Positions 11,587 through 20,995 of a stretch of 38,168 bases of DNA are shown one piece after another; within the stretch, counting starts at the first letter, position 1, and every line of letters begins with the position of its first letter. The notes beneath the pieces were generated by a model. The model had not been told where the DNA came from. It did not search any database and worked only from the letters and a program-made list of their open reading frames with translations. The position numbers were made by a program, and so were the translations under genes. Source of the DNA: Streptococcus oralis. Its GTDB lineage: Bacteria; Bacillota; Bacilli; Lactobacillales; Streptococcaceae. The stretch lies in assembly GCF_001579175.1 (NCBI RefSeq), contig NZ_KQ970760.1, positions 652,285 through 690,452 on the forward strand, read 5' to 3'.

Positions 11587-11595
11587 TGGTATAAT
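11587..11595 (+). promoter_or_regulatory. Extended -10 promoter of the glmU operon
   Basis: TGG-TATAAT is present (TATAAT at 11590-11595), 31 bases before the glmU ATG. No -35 at standard spacing is convincing. Confidence 0.8.
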
Positions 11596-11611
11596 AAAAG
11601 GGAATTTCTAG

Positions 11612-13006
<1,395 letters not shown>

Positions 13007-13015
13007 GAGTCGATT

Positions 13016-13561
13016 ATGGAATTTGAAGAAAAAACGCTTAGTCGAAAAGAAATCTATCAAGGCCCTATCTTTAAACTGGTGCAAGATCAGGTAGAACTGC
13101 CAGAAGGCAAAGGTACTGCCCAACGTGATTTAATTTTTCACAATGGAGCTGTTTGTGTTCTAGCTGTGACAGCTGAGGATAAAATTGTACTTGTTAAGCA
13201 ATATCGGAAAGCCATCGAGGCTGTTTCTTATGAGATTCCCGCAGGAAAACTGGAAACTGGTGAAAATGCAGATCCAATGGCAGCTGCACTTCGTGAATTG
13301 GAAGAAGAAGTTGCCTACACGGCTAAGTTAGAACTGTTGTACGATTTCTATTCTGCGATTGGTTTTTGTAACGAAAAATTGAAACTCTACCTTGCAAGTG
13401 ATTTGACTAAGGTAGATAATCCTCGTCCGCAAGACGATGATGAAACCTTGGAAGTTCTAGAAGTGAATCTAGAGGATGCCAAGAACCTGATCCAGTCAGG
13501 TCATATCTGTGATGCCAAGACTATCATGGCAATCCAGTACTGGGAACTACAAAAGAAATAG
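13016..13561 (+). CDS. Nudix hydrolase, ADP-ribose pyrophosphatase type
   Basis: The 181-residue protein has the layout of the NudF/AdpP group: an N-terminal strand region ending in GAVCVLAV and [11 protein letters not shown], then [11 protein letters not shown] and a Nudix box continuing to [11 protein letters not shown], then a C-terminal domain with [19 protein letters not shown]. The Nudix box differs from the textbook GX5EX7REUXEEXGU: there are nine residues between the first Glu and the Arg, and Ala replaces the late Gly. The core REXXEE is intact, so activity on ADP-ribose or a related diphosphate is likely. Gaps of 9 and 11 bases place it in the glmU operon. Confidence 0.9.
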   Translation: MEFEEKTLSRKEIYQGPIFKLVQDQVELPEGKGTAQRDLIFHNGAVCVLAVTAEDKIVLVKQYRKAIEAVSYEIPAGKLETGENADPMAAALRELEEEVAYTAKLELLYDFYSAIGFCNEKLKLYLASDLTKVDNPRPQDDDETLEVLEVNLEDAKNLIQSGHICDAKTIMAIQYWELQKK

Positions 13562-13572
13562 AGGAGCAACCC

Positions 13573-13884
13573 ATGGGAAAACCTTTATTAACAGATGAAA
13601 TGATTGAACGTGCCAACCGTGGTGAGAAAATATCAGGACCACCTCTTCAAGATGATGAGGAAACAAAGATCCTACCAACGTCTTCACAACATTTTGGTTA
13701 TTCACGTTCTAGAGACCACGGTTTTAGTCAAGATACCTTAACAATCGAAGTAGAGCCAACGATTCATAAGAGCCGTCGTATTGAGAACACGAAGAGAAAT
13801 GTTTTTAATTCGAAACTCAATCGCATCTTATTTGCAGTCATCCTACTCTTGATTTTATTAATTTTGGCGATGAAACTCTTGTAA
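13573..13884 (+). CDS. macP: MacP, single-pass activator of PBP2a
   Basis: This 103-residue protein has a polar N-terminal cytoplasmic part and one C-terminal membrane helix (about 83-103, [20 protein letters not shown]). The start [25 protein letters not shown] and the overall form match the streptococcal MacP described in pneumococcus, where it binds and activates the class A penicillin-binding protein PBP2a and is phosphorylated by the kinase StkP on a threonine near position 32. Here Thr31 in DDEETKILP is the likely equivalent. It sits between the Nudix gene and mtnN, as I recall for the pneumococcal order. Identification is from remembered sequence. Confidence 0.85.
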   Translation: MGKPLLTDEMIERANRGEKISGPPLQDDEETKILPTSSQHFGYSRSRDHGFSQDTLTIEVEPTIHKSRRIENTKRNVFNSKLNRILFAVILLLILLILAMKLL

Positions 13885-13899
13885 TTGAAAGGACATGAA

Positions 13900-14592
13900 A
13901 TGAAAATTGGAATCATTGCTGCCATGCCGGAAGAGCTTGTATATCTGACTCAGAATTTGGACAAAGCTCAAGAAGTTCAGGTCTTGGGAAATACCTACTA
14001 TACTGGTACTATTGGCAAGGCAGAAGTTGTCCTAGTTCAGAGTGGGATTGGGAAGGTCATGTCGGCTATGAGTGTAGCTGTTCTAGCTGACCATTTTCAA
14101 GTAGAAGCCATCATCAATACAGGATCAGCAGGGGCTCTTGCCGAAGAGATTGCCGTTGGTGATGTCGTGATTGCGGATAAACTAGCTTATCATGATGTGG
14201 ATGTGACTGCTTTTGGCTATGCTTATGGTCAGATGGCTGGTCAGCCTCTTTACTTTGAATCCGATAAGAACTTTATCACTAGGATTCAAACAATTTTATC
14301 TCAATTAGAGCAGACATGGCACCTAGGCTTTATTGCTACAGGAGACAGTTTTATAGCTGGGGAAGATAAGATTGCTAGTATCAAATCCCACTTTCCAGAT
14401 GTTCTAGCTGTTGAGATGGAGGGTGCAGCCATTGCTCAGGCAGCTCAGGCTCTTGGCTTACCTTTCCTAGTCATTCGAGCTATGAGTGACAATGCCAATC
14501 ACGAGGCCTCTATCTCATTTGATGAGTTTATCATTGAAGCTGGACGTCGTTCTGCCCAAGTCTTACTAGCCTTTTTAAAGGCTTTGGATTAA
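13900..14592 (+). CDS. mtnN: 5'-methylthioadenosine/S-adenosylhomocysteine nucleosidase
   Basis: The 230-residue enzyme splits adenine from MTA and SAH, which feeds methyl-cycle recycling and, through LuxS, AI-2 formation. Motifs include MKIGIIAAMPEEL, VLVQSGIGKV, the NTGSAGAL loop, ATGDSFIAG and the EMEGAAIAQ substrate-binding glutamate, with the catalytic Asp in RAMSDNAN. The frame is open to a TTG at 13885, but the ATG at 13900 has AAAGGA at 13888-13893 and gives the standard MKIGII start. It is the last gene of the glmU operon, 15 bases after macP; older literature calls it pfs. Confidence 0.96.
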   Translation: MKIGIIAAMPEELVYLTQNLDKAQEVQVLGNTYYTGTIGKAEVVLVQSGIGKVMSAMSVAVLADHFQVEAIINTGSAGALAEEIAVGDVVIADKLAYHDVDVTAFGYAYGQMAGQPLYFESDKNFITRIQTILSQLEQTWHLGFIATGDSFIAGEDKIASIKSHFPDVLAVEMEGAAIAQAAQALGLPFLVIRAMSDNANHEASISFDEFIIEAGRRSAQVLLAFLKALD

Positions 14593-14600
14593 GCGGAAAT

Positions 14601-14629
14601 TTGACAGTTTATCTAGCTTATGATAAGAT
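14601..14629 (+). promoter_or_regulatory. Strong promoter of rocS
   Basis: TTGACA (14601-14606), a 17-base spacer and TAAGAT (14624-14629) preceded by TGA form a near-consensus extended promoter 40 bases before the rocS ATG. About 13 bases past the likely start point is the palindrome GAAAACGTTTC (14649-14659), possibly an operator. Confidence 0.85.
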
Positions 14630-14668
14630 TTAAATAAAGAAAAGCTAGAAAACGTTTCAGAGGATATT

Positions 14669-15163
14669 ATGAGTATTGAAATGACCGTCAGTGAGATTGC
14701 AGAGGTCTTAGGTCTATCTCGTCAAGCAATCAACAATCGTGTCAAAGAACTTCCAGAAGAGGACACGAAAAAAAATGACAAAGGTGTAACTGTAGTTACT
14801 CGAAGTGGCTTAATCAAGCTTGAAGAAATCTACAAAAAAACGATTTTTGAAGATGAGCCAGTCAGTGACGATGTAAAACAACGCGAACTGATGGAAATCT
14901 TGGTCGATGAGAAGAATGCTGAAATTCTTCGATTGTACGAGCAACTCAAGGCCAAGGACCAGCAGTTGGCAGAAAAAGATGAGCAGATGCGCATCAAAGA
15001 CCGTCAGATTGCAGAGAAGGACAAACAGTTGGATCAACAACAACAGTTAACTCTTCAAGCCATGAAGGATCAAGAAACCTTGAAACTAGAGTTGGACCAA
15101 GCAAAAGAAGAAGTCCAAGCAACTAAAAAAGGCTTTTTTGCTCGCCTGTTTGGAGGAAAATAA
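14669..15163 (+). CDS. rocS: RocS, regulator of chromosome segregation
   Basis: The protein has 164 residues in three parts: an N-terminal helix-turn-helix (about 4-40, MTVSEIAEVLGLSRQAINNRVKEL), a long charged Gln/Lys/Glu-rich coiled coil (about 68-150, with repeats such as QQLAEKDEQMRIKDRQIAEKDKQL), and a short amphipathic C-terminal tail (GFFARLFGGK) suited to membrane binding. This architecture and the location beside mtnN match the pneumococcal RocS, which binds DNA, ParB and the membrane and links nucleoid segregation with capsule and division machinery. A DUF536-type annotation is also used. The ATG is preceded by AGAGGA. Confidence 0.85.
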   Translation: MSIEMTVSEIAEVLGLSRQAINNRVKELPEEDTKKNDKGVTVVTRSGLIKLEEIYKKTIFEDEPVSDDVKQRELMEILVDEKNAEILRLYEQLKAKDQQLAEKDEQMRIKDRQIAEKDKQLDQQQQLTLQAMKDQETLKLELDQAKEEVQATKKGFFARLFGGK

Positions 15164-15206
15164 AGAAGCTGTTTGGGTTATTCGCTAACCTAATGGCTTC
15201 TTTTAT
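15163..15206 (+). terminator. Terminator of rocS
   Basis: AAGAAGC pairs with GCTTCTT and an inner GGGTTA pairs with TAACC around TTCGC. TTTT follows. The stem begins at the stop codon. Confidence 0.85.
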
Positions 15207-15243
15207 TATTTATAGTTAAAATCGAGTCGAAATTGAGGGAAAA

Positions 15244-15837
15244 ATGGAAAAATTACGAGATTATATTGCCTTTGATTTAGAGTTTAATCAACACGATGGG
15301 GTTACTCATTTAATTCAAGTATCAGCAGTCCGCTTTCAAGATGGACAAGAAAGTGCTGCTTTTGATTCTTATGTTTATACTACAGCCCCATTGAAGAGTT
15401 TTATCAATGGTTTGACTGGGATCACAGCTGAAACATTGAAAGATGCGCCGAAAGTAGAGCAAGTTTTAAAAGATTTTCAGGCCTTTGTTGGCAAATCACC
15501 AATCGTTGGCTACAATGCAGCTAAGAGTGATTTACCTATTCTCTTGGAGCATGGTATTGATTATCGTGACCAGTATAAGGTTGATCTATATGAGGAGGCT
15601 TTTGAACGCCGTAGTTCTGATTTACACGGCATAGCCAATCTTAAATTGCAAACTGTTGCAAATTTTTTAGGCTTTCACGGGAAGTCTCATAACAGTTTAG
15701 AGGATGCCCGTATGACAGCGCGTGTCTACGAAGCCTTTTTGGAATCGGATGAAGGAAAGCTATTAATAGAAGACCAGAGTAGTTTTTCTATGAATAATCC
15801 TTTCGGTAGCTTAGATTTATCCCAATTTTTAGACTAG
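15244..15837 (+). CDS. 3'-5' exonuclease of the DnaQ/DEDDh family
   Basis: The 197-residue protein has the full DEDDh set: Asp11 and Glu13 in AFDLEFN (Exo I), Asp96 in GYNAAKSDLPIL (Exo II), and His149 with Asp154 in SHNSLEDARMTARVY (Exo III). It is a stand-alone exonuclease domain similar to the proofreading epsilon subunit; it may act in repair or RNA trimming, which sequence does not decide. The start ATG follows GAGGGA. The stop at 15837 is 8 bases before the next ATG, so it is co-transcribed with the glycerophosphodiesterase gene. Confidence 0.9.
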   Translation: MEKLRDYIAFDLEFNQHDGVTHLIQVSAVRFQDGQESAAFDSYVYTTAPLKSFINGLTGITAETLKDAPKVEQVLKDFQAFVGKSPIVGYNAAKSDLPILLEHGIDYRDQYKVDLYEEAFERRSSDLHGIANLKLQTVANFLGFHGKSHNSLEDARMTARVYEAFLESDEGKLLIEDQSSFSMNNPFGSLDLSQFLD

Positions 15838-15845
15838 GAGTGCCT

Positions 15846-17609
15846 ATGAAACCTGAAAAACCTAAGAAGCTAGGTTTTAGGAAGATATACTATAACCTAG
15901 ATAAGATTTTATTTCTATTTTTCTTGATATTTATGATGGTTGAGTTTGTCTGGCTACCATTGAATTCTTGGATTGCAGGGATGTTGCTCAGACAAACAGG
16001 CTATTTGTTTATTTCTTACAATAACTTTCTTGCTATTATTCAAGGCTCACCTTTTGTCAGTTTAGCCTTTCTCATCTTAATTGCAATCAATCTCTTGGTT
16101 GCTTATTTTCAGATTTGTCTTTTATTCATTGGGGCGCGTCACCTTCTCTACCATGAAAAGAGAACCTTGATTGAGTATAGTCGAAAAGTCTTTCAACAGA
16201 GTTTTCTATTTATGAAACGATTCAGTTTCTGTAAAATGGCCTTTGTCTTCTTTTACGTAGCTATGCTTTTTCCTTTCATCAGGAAAATTTTAAAAATCTA
16301 TTACCTTAATAAGATTATTATTCCAGATTTTATCGTTACCTACCTTGAAGATAAGTATTGGCTAGTTGGTCTGCTGATTCTGTCCTCTGCTTGGATTTTA
16401 CTCTATATTTCAGTTCGTTTCATGTTTGCTCTTCCCAAGATTCTCTTTGAAAAGAAAACAGTGAGAGAGGGAGTGAAATATAGTCTGCAAAAGACAAAAA
16501 AACACGTTATCTTTTATGCTTGGAACTTGCTTCTCATTATCATTAAAACCTACCTCTTTTTCTTTCTACTCTTGATTCCCATATTGTTTGCTCAAGTTGT
16601 AATGGATGAATTAACTCATAAAGAATCCCTAGTCCTAGGGGTAATCAATTATGTTTTGATAAAGAACTTCCATTATATGACCTTGACTTATTTTCTCGTT
16701 AAATTTGTTTCATTTTTAACTGGTGAAGAACTTGAAATCATGCCAAGAAGGAAGAAAGACCATTTGATGAGATGGGGAGTAATGGGCTGCGCTAGTATCG
16801 TTTTTGCTTTAGAGGGTTATATCTATCTTGAGTCTCCTGACACGAGTACCCCTTTGGTTATTTCTCACAGAGGAGTTTCCAATAAAAACGGAGTTCAGAA
16901 TACAGTCGAGTCGTTAGAGAAAACAGCTCAACTAAAACCAGATTTGATTGAAATGGATATCCAGGAAACCAAGGATGGTCAGTTTGTAATGATGCACGAT
17001 GCCAACCTCAAAAATTTAACAGGTATTAATGCTACGCCGCAAGATTTGACTCTAGATGAATTAACAAATACAGATATTTACGAGAATGGTTATCAGACAA
17101 AGATTTCAAGTTTCGACGCTTATCTGGAACGCGCCAATGCTTTAAACCAAAGATTGCTGATTGAGATTAAAACCAGTAGAAAAGATAGCCCTCAAATGAT
17201 GGAACATTTCCTTGAAAAATATGGGACGACCATCAAAAAATATGGGCACCAGATTCAATCCCTTGATTACCAGGTGATTGATAAGGTTTTGAATTATGAT
17301 TCTGAGATTCCGTCCTACTTTATTATGCCTTATAACAGTATCTTCCCAAGAACAAAGGCAACTGGTTATACCATGGAATATTCAACCTTGGATGAGTACT
17401 TTGTTAATAAACTTTGGACAACAGATCAAAGGTTATATGTATGGACTGTTAATGGTTCTGACGCTTTCGACAAAGCCATTCGCCTAGGAGCCAACGGTAT
17501 GATAACAGATGACCTAGAAATGGTACAGTCACAGGTATTGATGGCTCAGGATGACCCTGAATACACTGATTTGATTCTTAAGAAAGCCATGGAATTTTTT
17601 GACTTCTAA
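15846..17609 (+). CDS. Membrane-bound glycerophosphodiester phosphodiesterase
   Basis: The 587-residue protein has two parts. Residues 1 to about 330 hold several membrane segments (GPDPase membrane domain type). Residues about 335-587 form a GDPD catalytic TIM barrel with the signature VISHRG (His341, Arg342), the metal-binding IEMDIQ pair (Glu369, Asp371) and MMHD (His384). Later YVWTVNGSDAFDKAIRLGANGMITDD is the typical C-terminal strand. It cleaves glycerophosphodiesters and may act on lipid or teichoic-acid head groups outside or at the membrane. The frame is open to a GTG at 15840, but that codon overlaps the AGGAG site (15836-15840), so ATG 15846 is preferred. Confidence 0.92.
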   Translation: MKPEKPKKLGFRKIYYNLDKILFLFFLIFMMVEFVWLPLNSWIAGMLLRQTGYLFISYNNFLAIIQGSPFVSLAFLILIAINLLVAYFQICLLFIGARHLLYHEKRTLIEYSRKVFQQSFLFMKRFSFCKMAFVFFYVAMLFPFIRKILKIYYLNKIIIPDFIVTYLEDKYWLVGLLILSSAWILLYISVRFMFALPKILFEKKTVREGVKYSLQKTKKHVIFYAWNLLLIIIKTYLFFFLLLIPILFAQVVMDELTHKESLVLGVINYVLIKNFHYMTLTYFLVKFVSFLTGEELEIMPRRKKDHLMRWGVMGCASIVFALEGYIYLESPDTSTPLVISHRGVSNKNGVQNTVESLEKTAQLKPDLIEMDIQETKDGQFVMMHDANLKNLTGINATPQDLTLDELTNTDIYENGYQTKISSFDAYLERANALNQRLLIEIKTSRKDSPQMMEHFLEKYGTTIKKYGHQIQSLDYQVIDKVLNYDSEIPSYFIMPYNSIFPRTKATGYTMEYSTLDEYFVNKLWTTDQRLYVWTVNGSDAFDKAIRLGANGMITDDLEMVQSQVLMAQDDPEYTDLILKKAMEFFDF

Positions 17610-17642
17610 GAAAAAAGAGAAACATTCGTTTCTCTTTTCTTA
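17609..17642. terminator. Bidirectional terminator between the GDPD gene and ybaB
   Basis: The arms AAAAGAGAAAC and GTTTCTCTTTT surround an ATTC loop, with A-rich and T-rich flanks, between two converging stop codons. Confidence 0.9.
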
Positions 17643-17646
17643 TGGA

Positions 17647-17946
17647 TTAGAAAGGCAATTTTCCAGCGAAAGCACCAAGTTTCTTCTTAGTCGTTTCGTC
17701 GATTTGGTCTATCGCAGCATTGATAGCTTGAACAGTCATGTCAGAAAGAGTTTCAAGGTCTTCTGGGTCAACGACGGCTGGGTTAAAGTTGATGCTTACA
17801 ACTTTCTTATCTCCAGTTAATGTTGCTTGGACAAGGTCTTGAGCAGATTTTCCAATAAATTCTATAGCAGCAAGTTCTGCTTGACTTTGTTCCATTTGTT
17901 TTTGAAGTTTTTGTGCTTGACGCATCATGTTTTGCATATTCATCAT
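17647..17946 (-). CDS. ybaB: YbaB/EbfC family nucleoid-associated protein
   Basis: The 99-residue protein shows the family pattern: a Met/Gln-rich N-terminal helix ([25 protein letters not shown]), a central strand region ([26 protein letters not shown]) and a C-terminal helix ending [10 protein letters not shown]. The dimer binds DNA in other bacteria and coats the nucleoid. In many genomes the gene sits next to dnaX and recR; here it stands alone. Two adjacent ATGs (17944-17946, 17941-17943) follow AAGGAAAC. A likely -10, TGT-TAAAAT, lies at 17986-17994 on the minus strand. Confidence 0.93.
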   Translation of the reverse strand: MMNMQNMMRQAQKLQKQMEQSQAELAAIEFIGKSAQDLVQATLTGDKKVVSINFNPAVVDPEDLETLSDMTVQAINAAIDQIDETTKKKLGAFAGKLPF

Positions 17947-18123
17947 AGCGGTTTACAGTTTCCTTTTTCTATTATTTTCCTTTTTATTTTAACAATTTTA
18001 GGATTAAAAGTCTAATAATAGTTTGTTATCTTGTTGAGAATAGCTTAAACAATCGACATCTTAAAATTACTAAAAAAGAATCTTACGTTTTTCCTAGCTT
18101 ATTTTTGTATTTAAAAAAATGTG

Positions 18124-18154
18124 TTTAAGTTTTCTTTAAGGTTTATATTATATT
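18124..18154 (+). promoter_or_regulatory. CiaR-type direct repeat with distal promoter of tarIJ-licABC
   Basis: TTTAAG (18124-18129), 5 bases, TTTAAG (18135-18140) is a perfect match to the known pneumococcal CiaR site. A -10-like TATATT lies at 18149-18154 (another at 18144-18149). In pneumococcus the lic operon is reported to have a CiaR-dependent upstream promoter, and the arrangement here fits it. Confidence 0.8.
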
Positions 18155-18333
18155 CTAAAGAACTCTATGTTAACCGAACGTTAAACGGAGGATATAGAGG
18201 ATAATCTATTTTTCTTTCTTAATTTGTTTTGATCTTTTCAGATTTAGTTACAAATTGTTCACTTTTTACGATAAATAGTGTGTTAGTTCAACTAAATGGT
18301 GCTCTATCTTTTCTTCATGATGGAGGCAGATTA

Positions 18334-18342
18334 TGATATAAT
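18334..18342 (+). promoter_or_regulatory. Proximal extended -10 promoter of tarI
   Basis: TGA-TATAAT is present (TATAAT at 18337-18342), 43 bases before the tarI ATG. A -35 of consensus type is not visible. Confidence 0.75.
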
Positions 18343-18385
18343 AGATGGTAATGAGTTTTTTAGAATAAACTAAAGGAGAATATAA

Positions 18386-19093
18386 ATGATCTATGCAGGA
18401 ATCCTAGCCGGAGGAACTGGCACACGCATGGGAATCAGTAATTTACCAAAACAATTCTTGGAGTTGGGTGATCGACCTATTTTGATCCACACAATTGAAA
18501 AATTCGTCTTAGAACCAAGTATTGAAAAAATTGTTGTTGGAGTTCATGGAGACTGGGTGTCACACGCTGAGGACTTGGTTGACAAGTATCTTTCTCTCCA
18601 CAAGGATCGCATCATCATTACCAAGGGTGGGGCTGATCGCAATACCAGTATTGAGAAGATTATAGAAGCCATTGATGCCTATCGTCCAATCACTCCAGAA
18701 GATATCGTGATTACCCACGACTCTGTTCGTCCATTTATCACACTTCGCATGATTCAGGACAATATCAAACTCGCCCAAAATCATGATGCGGTTGACACAG
18801 TAGTAGAAGCGGTTGATACCATTGTTGAAAGTACAAATGGTCAGTTTATCACGGATATTCCAAATCGTGCTCACCTTTATCAAGGTCAAACACCTCAAAC
18901 CTTCCGCTGCAAGGATTTCATGGATTTGTATGGTTCCCTATCTGATCAAGAAAAAGAAATTCTGACGGATGCATGTAAGATTTTTGTTATAAAAGGGAAA
19001 GACGTTGCCCTAGCTAAAGGGGAATATTCAAACCTTAAAATCACAACGGTGACAGACTTGAAAATCGCGAAAAGCATGATTGAGAAAGACTAA
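18386..19093 (+). CDS. tarI: Ribitol-5-phosphate cytidylyltransferase
   Basis: The 235-residue enzyme belongs to the IspD/TarI family. The N-terminal GILAGGTGTRMG binds CTP; TRTS-like and IVITHDSVRPFI segments and the late GEYSNLKITTVTDLKIA match the fold. It joins CTP and D-ribitol-5-phosphate into CDP-ribitol, a building block of the ribitol-containing teichoic acid of mitis-group streptococci. IspD (isoprenoid synthesis) is the alternative, but TarJ directly downstream settles the pathway. The ATG follows AAAGGAGA. It is the first gene of a five-gene operon. Confidence 0.94.
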   Translation: MIYAGILAGGTGTRMGISNLPKQFLELGDRPILIHTIEKFVLEPSIEKIVVGVHGDWVSHAEDLVDKYLSLHKDRIIITKGGADRNTSIEKIIEAIDAYRPITPEDIVITHDSVRPFITLRMIQDNIKLAQNHDAVDTVVEAVDTIVESTNGQFITDIPNRAHLYQGQTPQTFRCKDFMDLYGSLSDQEKEILTDACKIFVIKGKDVALAKGEYSNLKITTVTDLKIAKSMIEKD

Positions 19094-19097
19094 GGCT

Positions 19098-20120
19098 ATG
19101 ATTAATCAAATTTATCAACTGACCAAACCAAAGTTTATCAATGTAAAATACCAAGAAGAGGACATTGATCAGGAGAATCATATCCTGATTCGTCCAAATT
19201 ATATGGCGGTTTGTCATGCGGATCAACGTTACTATCAAGGGAAGCGTGATCCAAAGATATTGGCTAAAAAACTTCCTATGGCTATGATTCACGAGTCTTG
19301 TGGAACTGTTATTTCAGATCCAACTGGGACTTATGAAGTCGGTCAAAAGGTAGTTATGATTCCAAATCAACCGCCTATGCAGAGTGACAAAGAGTTCTAC
19401 GAAAACTACATGACTGGAACCTACTTCCTATCTAGTGGTTATGATGGCTTTATGAGAGAATTTGTCTCTCTACCAAAAGATCGTGTTGTGTCTTATAATG
19501 ACATTGAGGACACAGTCGCTGCCATTACCGAGTTTGTGAGTGTGGGTATGCATGCCATGAATCGTTTCTTAAATCTTGCCCACAGCAAACGAGAGCGAAT
19601 CGCTGTTATTGGAGATGGTAGTTTGGCTTTTGTGGTTGCCAATATTATCAATTACAATCTACCAGAAGCAGAGATTATCGTAATTGGTCGCCATTGGGAA
19701 AAACTAGAGCTCTTCTCTTTTGCAAAAGAGTGCTACATTACTGACAATATACCAGAGGATTTGACCTTTGATCATGGATTTGAGTGTTGTGGTGGTGATG
19801 GTACAGGTCCAGCTATCAATGATTTAATTCGTTACATTCGACCTCAGGGAACGATTCTCATGATGGGAGTGAGCGAGTACAAGGTTAATATCAATACGCG
19901 AGACTCTTTAGAAAAAGGTTTATTATTGGTCGGTTCGTCTCGATCTGGACGGATTGATTTTGAAAATGCAATACAGATGATGGAAGTCAAAAAGTTTGCG
20001 AATCGTCTGAAGAATATCCTTTATGTTGAAGAGCCTGTGAGAGAAATCAAGGACATTCATCGTGTCTTTGCTACAGACCTTAATACTGCTTTTAAAACAG
20101 TATTCAAGTGGGAAGTATAG
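19098..20120 (+). CDS. tarJ: Ribulose-5-phosphate reductase (zinc alcohol dehydrogenase family)
   Basis: The 340-residue protein is a medium-chain zinc dehydrogenase that reduces D-ribulose-5-phosphate to ribitol-5-phosphate with NADPH, feeding TarI. Probable zinc ligands are Cys39 in MAVCHADQR and His65-Glu66 in MIHESCGT. The Rossmann fold starts at IAVIGDGSLAFVVANII. The frame opens at a TTG (19080) inside tarI, but ATG 19098, 4 bases after the tarI stop, gives the family start MINQIYQLTKPKF, with AAGG upstream. Confidence 0.93.
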   Translation: MINQIYQLTKPKFINVKYQEEDIDQENHILIRPNYMAVCHADQRYYQGKRDPKILAKKLPMAMIHESCGTVISDPTGTYEVGQKVVMIPNQPPMQSDKEFYENYMTGTYFLSSGYDGFMREFVSLPKDRVVSYNDIEDTVAAITEFVSVGMHAMNRFLNLAHSKRERIAVIGDGSLAFVVANIINYNLPEAEIIVIGRHWEKLELFSFAKECYITDNIPEDLTFDHGFECCGGDGTGPAINDLIRYIRPQGTILMMGVSEYKVNINTRDSLEKGLLLVGSSRSGRIDFENAIQMMEVKKFANRLKNILYVEEPVREIKDIHRVFATDLNTAFKTVFKWEV

Positions 20121-20136
20121 AAGATGGAGGTTAATT

Positions 20137-20994
20137 GTGGAGAAACTCATCAAAGAAAAAATTTCTTCTTTACTATCTGAAGAAGAGGAAGTCCTCAGCG
20201 TTGAACAACTGGGAGGCATGACCAACCAAAACTATTTGGCCAAGACAACTAATAAGCAGTATATCGTTAAATTTTTCGGAAAAGGGACCGAAAAGCTCAT
20301 CAATCGTCAAGATGAAAAATACAATCTTGAATTGTTGAAAGATTTGAATCTCGATGTCAAGAATTATCTTTTTGATATTGAGTCAGGAATCAAGGTAAAT
20401 GAGTACATTGATTCTGCAACAACGCTTGATTCTACTTCGATTAAGACCAAGTTTGAAAAGATTGCCCCGATTCTACAGACCATTCATGCATCAGGTAAAG
20501 AACTAAGAGGGGAATTTGCACCTTTTGAAGAAATCAAAAAATACGAATCCTTGATTGAGGGAAATATCCCTTACGCCAATTATGAAGCTGTGAGAAAAGA
20601 AGTATTCTTGCTAGAGAAAAGATTGGCTGATTTGGGTGTTGACAGAAAGTCTTGTCATATCGATTTGGTTCCAGAAAACCTTATCGAGTCACCTCAAGGT
20701 CGCTTGTATTTGATTGATTGGGAATACTCTTCCATGAATGATCCAATGTGGGACTTGGCAGCTCTCTTTTTGGAGTCTGACTTTACAAATCAGGAAGAAG
20801 AAGATTTCCTTGCTTATTATGAAAGTGACAAAACTCCAGTATCTCGTGAAAAGATTCGAATCTATAAAATTTTGCAAGATACCATCTGGAGTTTGTGGAC
20901 AGTGTACAAAGAGGCTCAAGGTGCTGACTTTGGAGATTATGGTGTGAGTCGTTACCAAAGAGCTGTTGACGGTTTGACCTATTATGGAGGTTAG
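20137..20994 (+). CDS. licA: Choline kinase
   Basis: The product is 285 residues from a GTG start. It phosphorylates imported choline to phosphocholine. It has the choline/aminoglycoside kinase fold: GGMTNQNYLAKT near the nucleotide loop, Brenner's motif CHIDLVPEN with His174 and Asp176, and LIDWEYS, the metal-binding DFE-like motif. GTG at 20137 is preceded by TGGAGG (20125-20130) at 6 bases; the TTG-initiated longer frame lies within tarJ. I recall the pneumococcal protein beginning MEKLIKEK in the same way. The last bases overlap the ribosome site of licB. Confidence 0.94.
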   Translation: MEKLIKEKISSLLSEEEEVLSVEQLGGMTNQNYLAKTTNKQYIVKFFGKGTEKLINRQDEKYNLELLKDLNLDVKNYLFDIESGIKVNEYIDSATTLDSTSIKTKFEKIAPILQTIHASGKELRGEFAPFEEIKKYESLIEGNIPYANYEAVRKEVFLLEKRLADLGVDRKSCHIDLVPENLIESPQGRLYLIDWEYSSMNDPMWDLAALFLESDFTNQEEEDFLAYYESDKTPVSREKIRIYKILQDTIWSLWTVYKEAQGADFGDYGVSRYQRAVDGLTYYGG

Positions 20995-20995
20995 G

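Larger units (their letters stand above)
17947..18385. other. 439-base intergenic region between ybaB and tarI
   Basis: No convincing protein gene is present. It holds the leftward ybaB promoter (about 17986-17994), the CiaR-type repeat and distal promoter (18124-18154), an inverted repeat TTAAC-N5-GTTAA (18170-18184) in the expected 5' leader, an SD-like CGGAGGATATAGAGG (about 18186-18200) with no start codon at useful spacing, a palindrome TTAGTTCAACTAA (18283-18295), and the proximal promoter (18334-18342). The leader from the distal promoter is about 225 nt and could hold regulatory RNA structure. Confidence 0.7.

Noticed and set aside
15840-15845. GTG start for the glycerophosphodiesterase gene
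   Set aside because: The GTG is part of the AGGAG ribosome site itself; ATG 15846 is correctly spaced.
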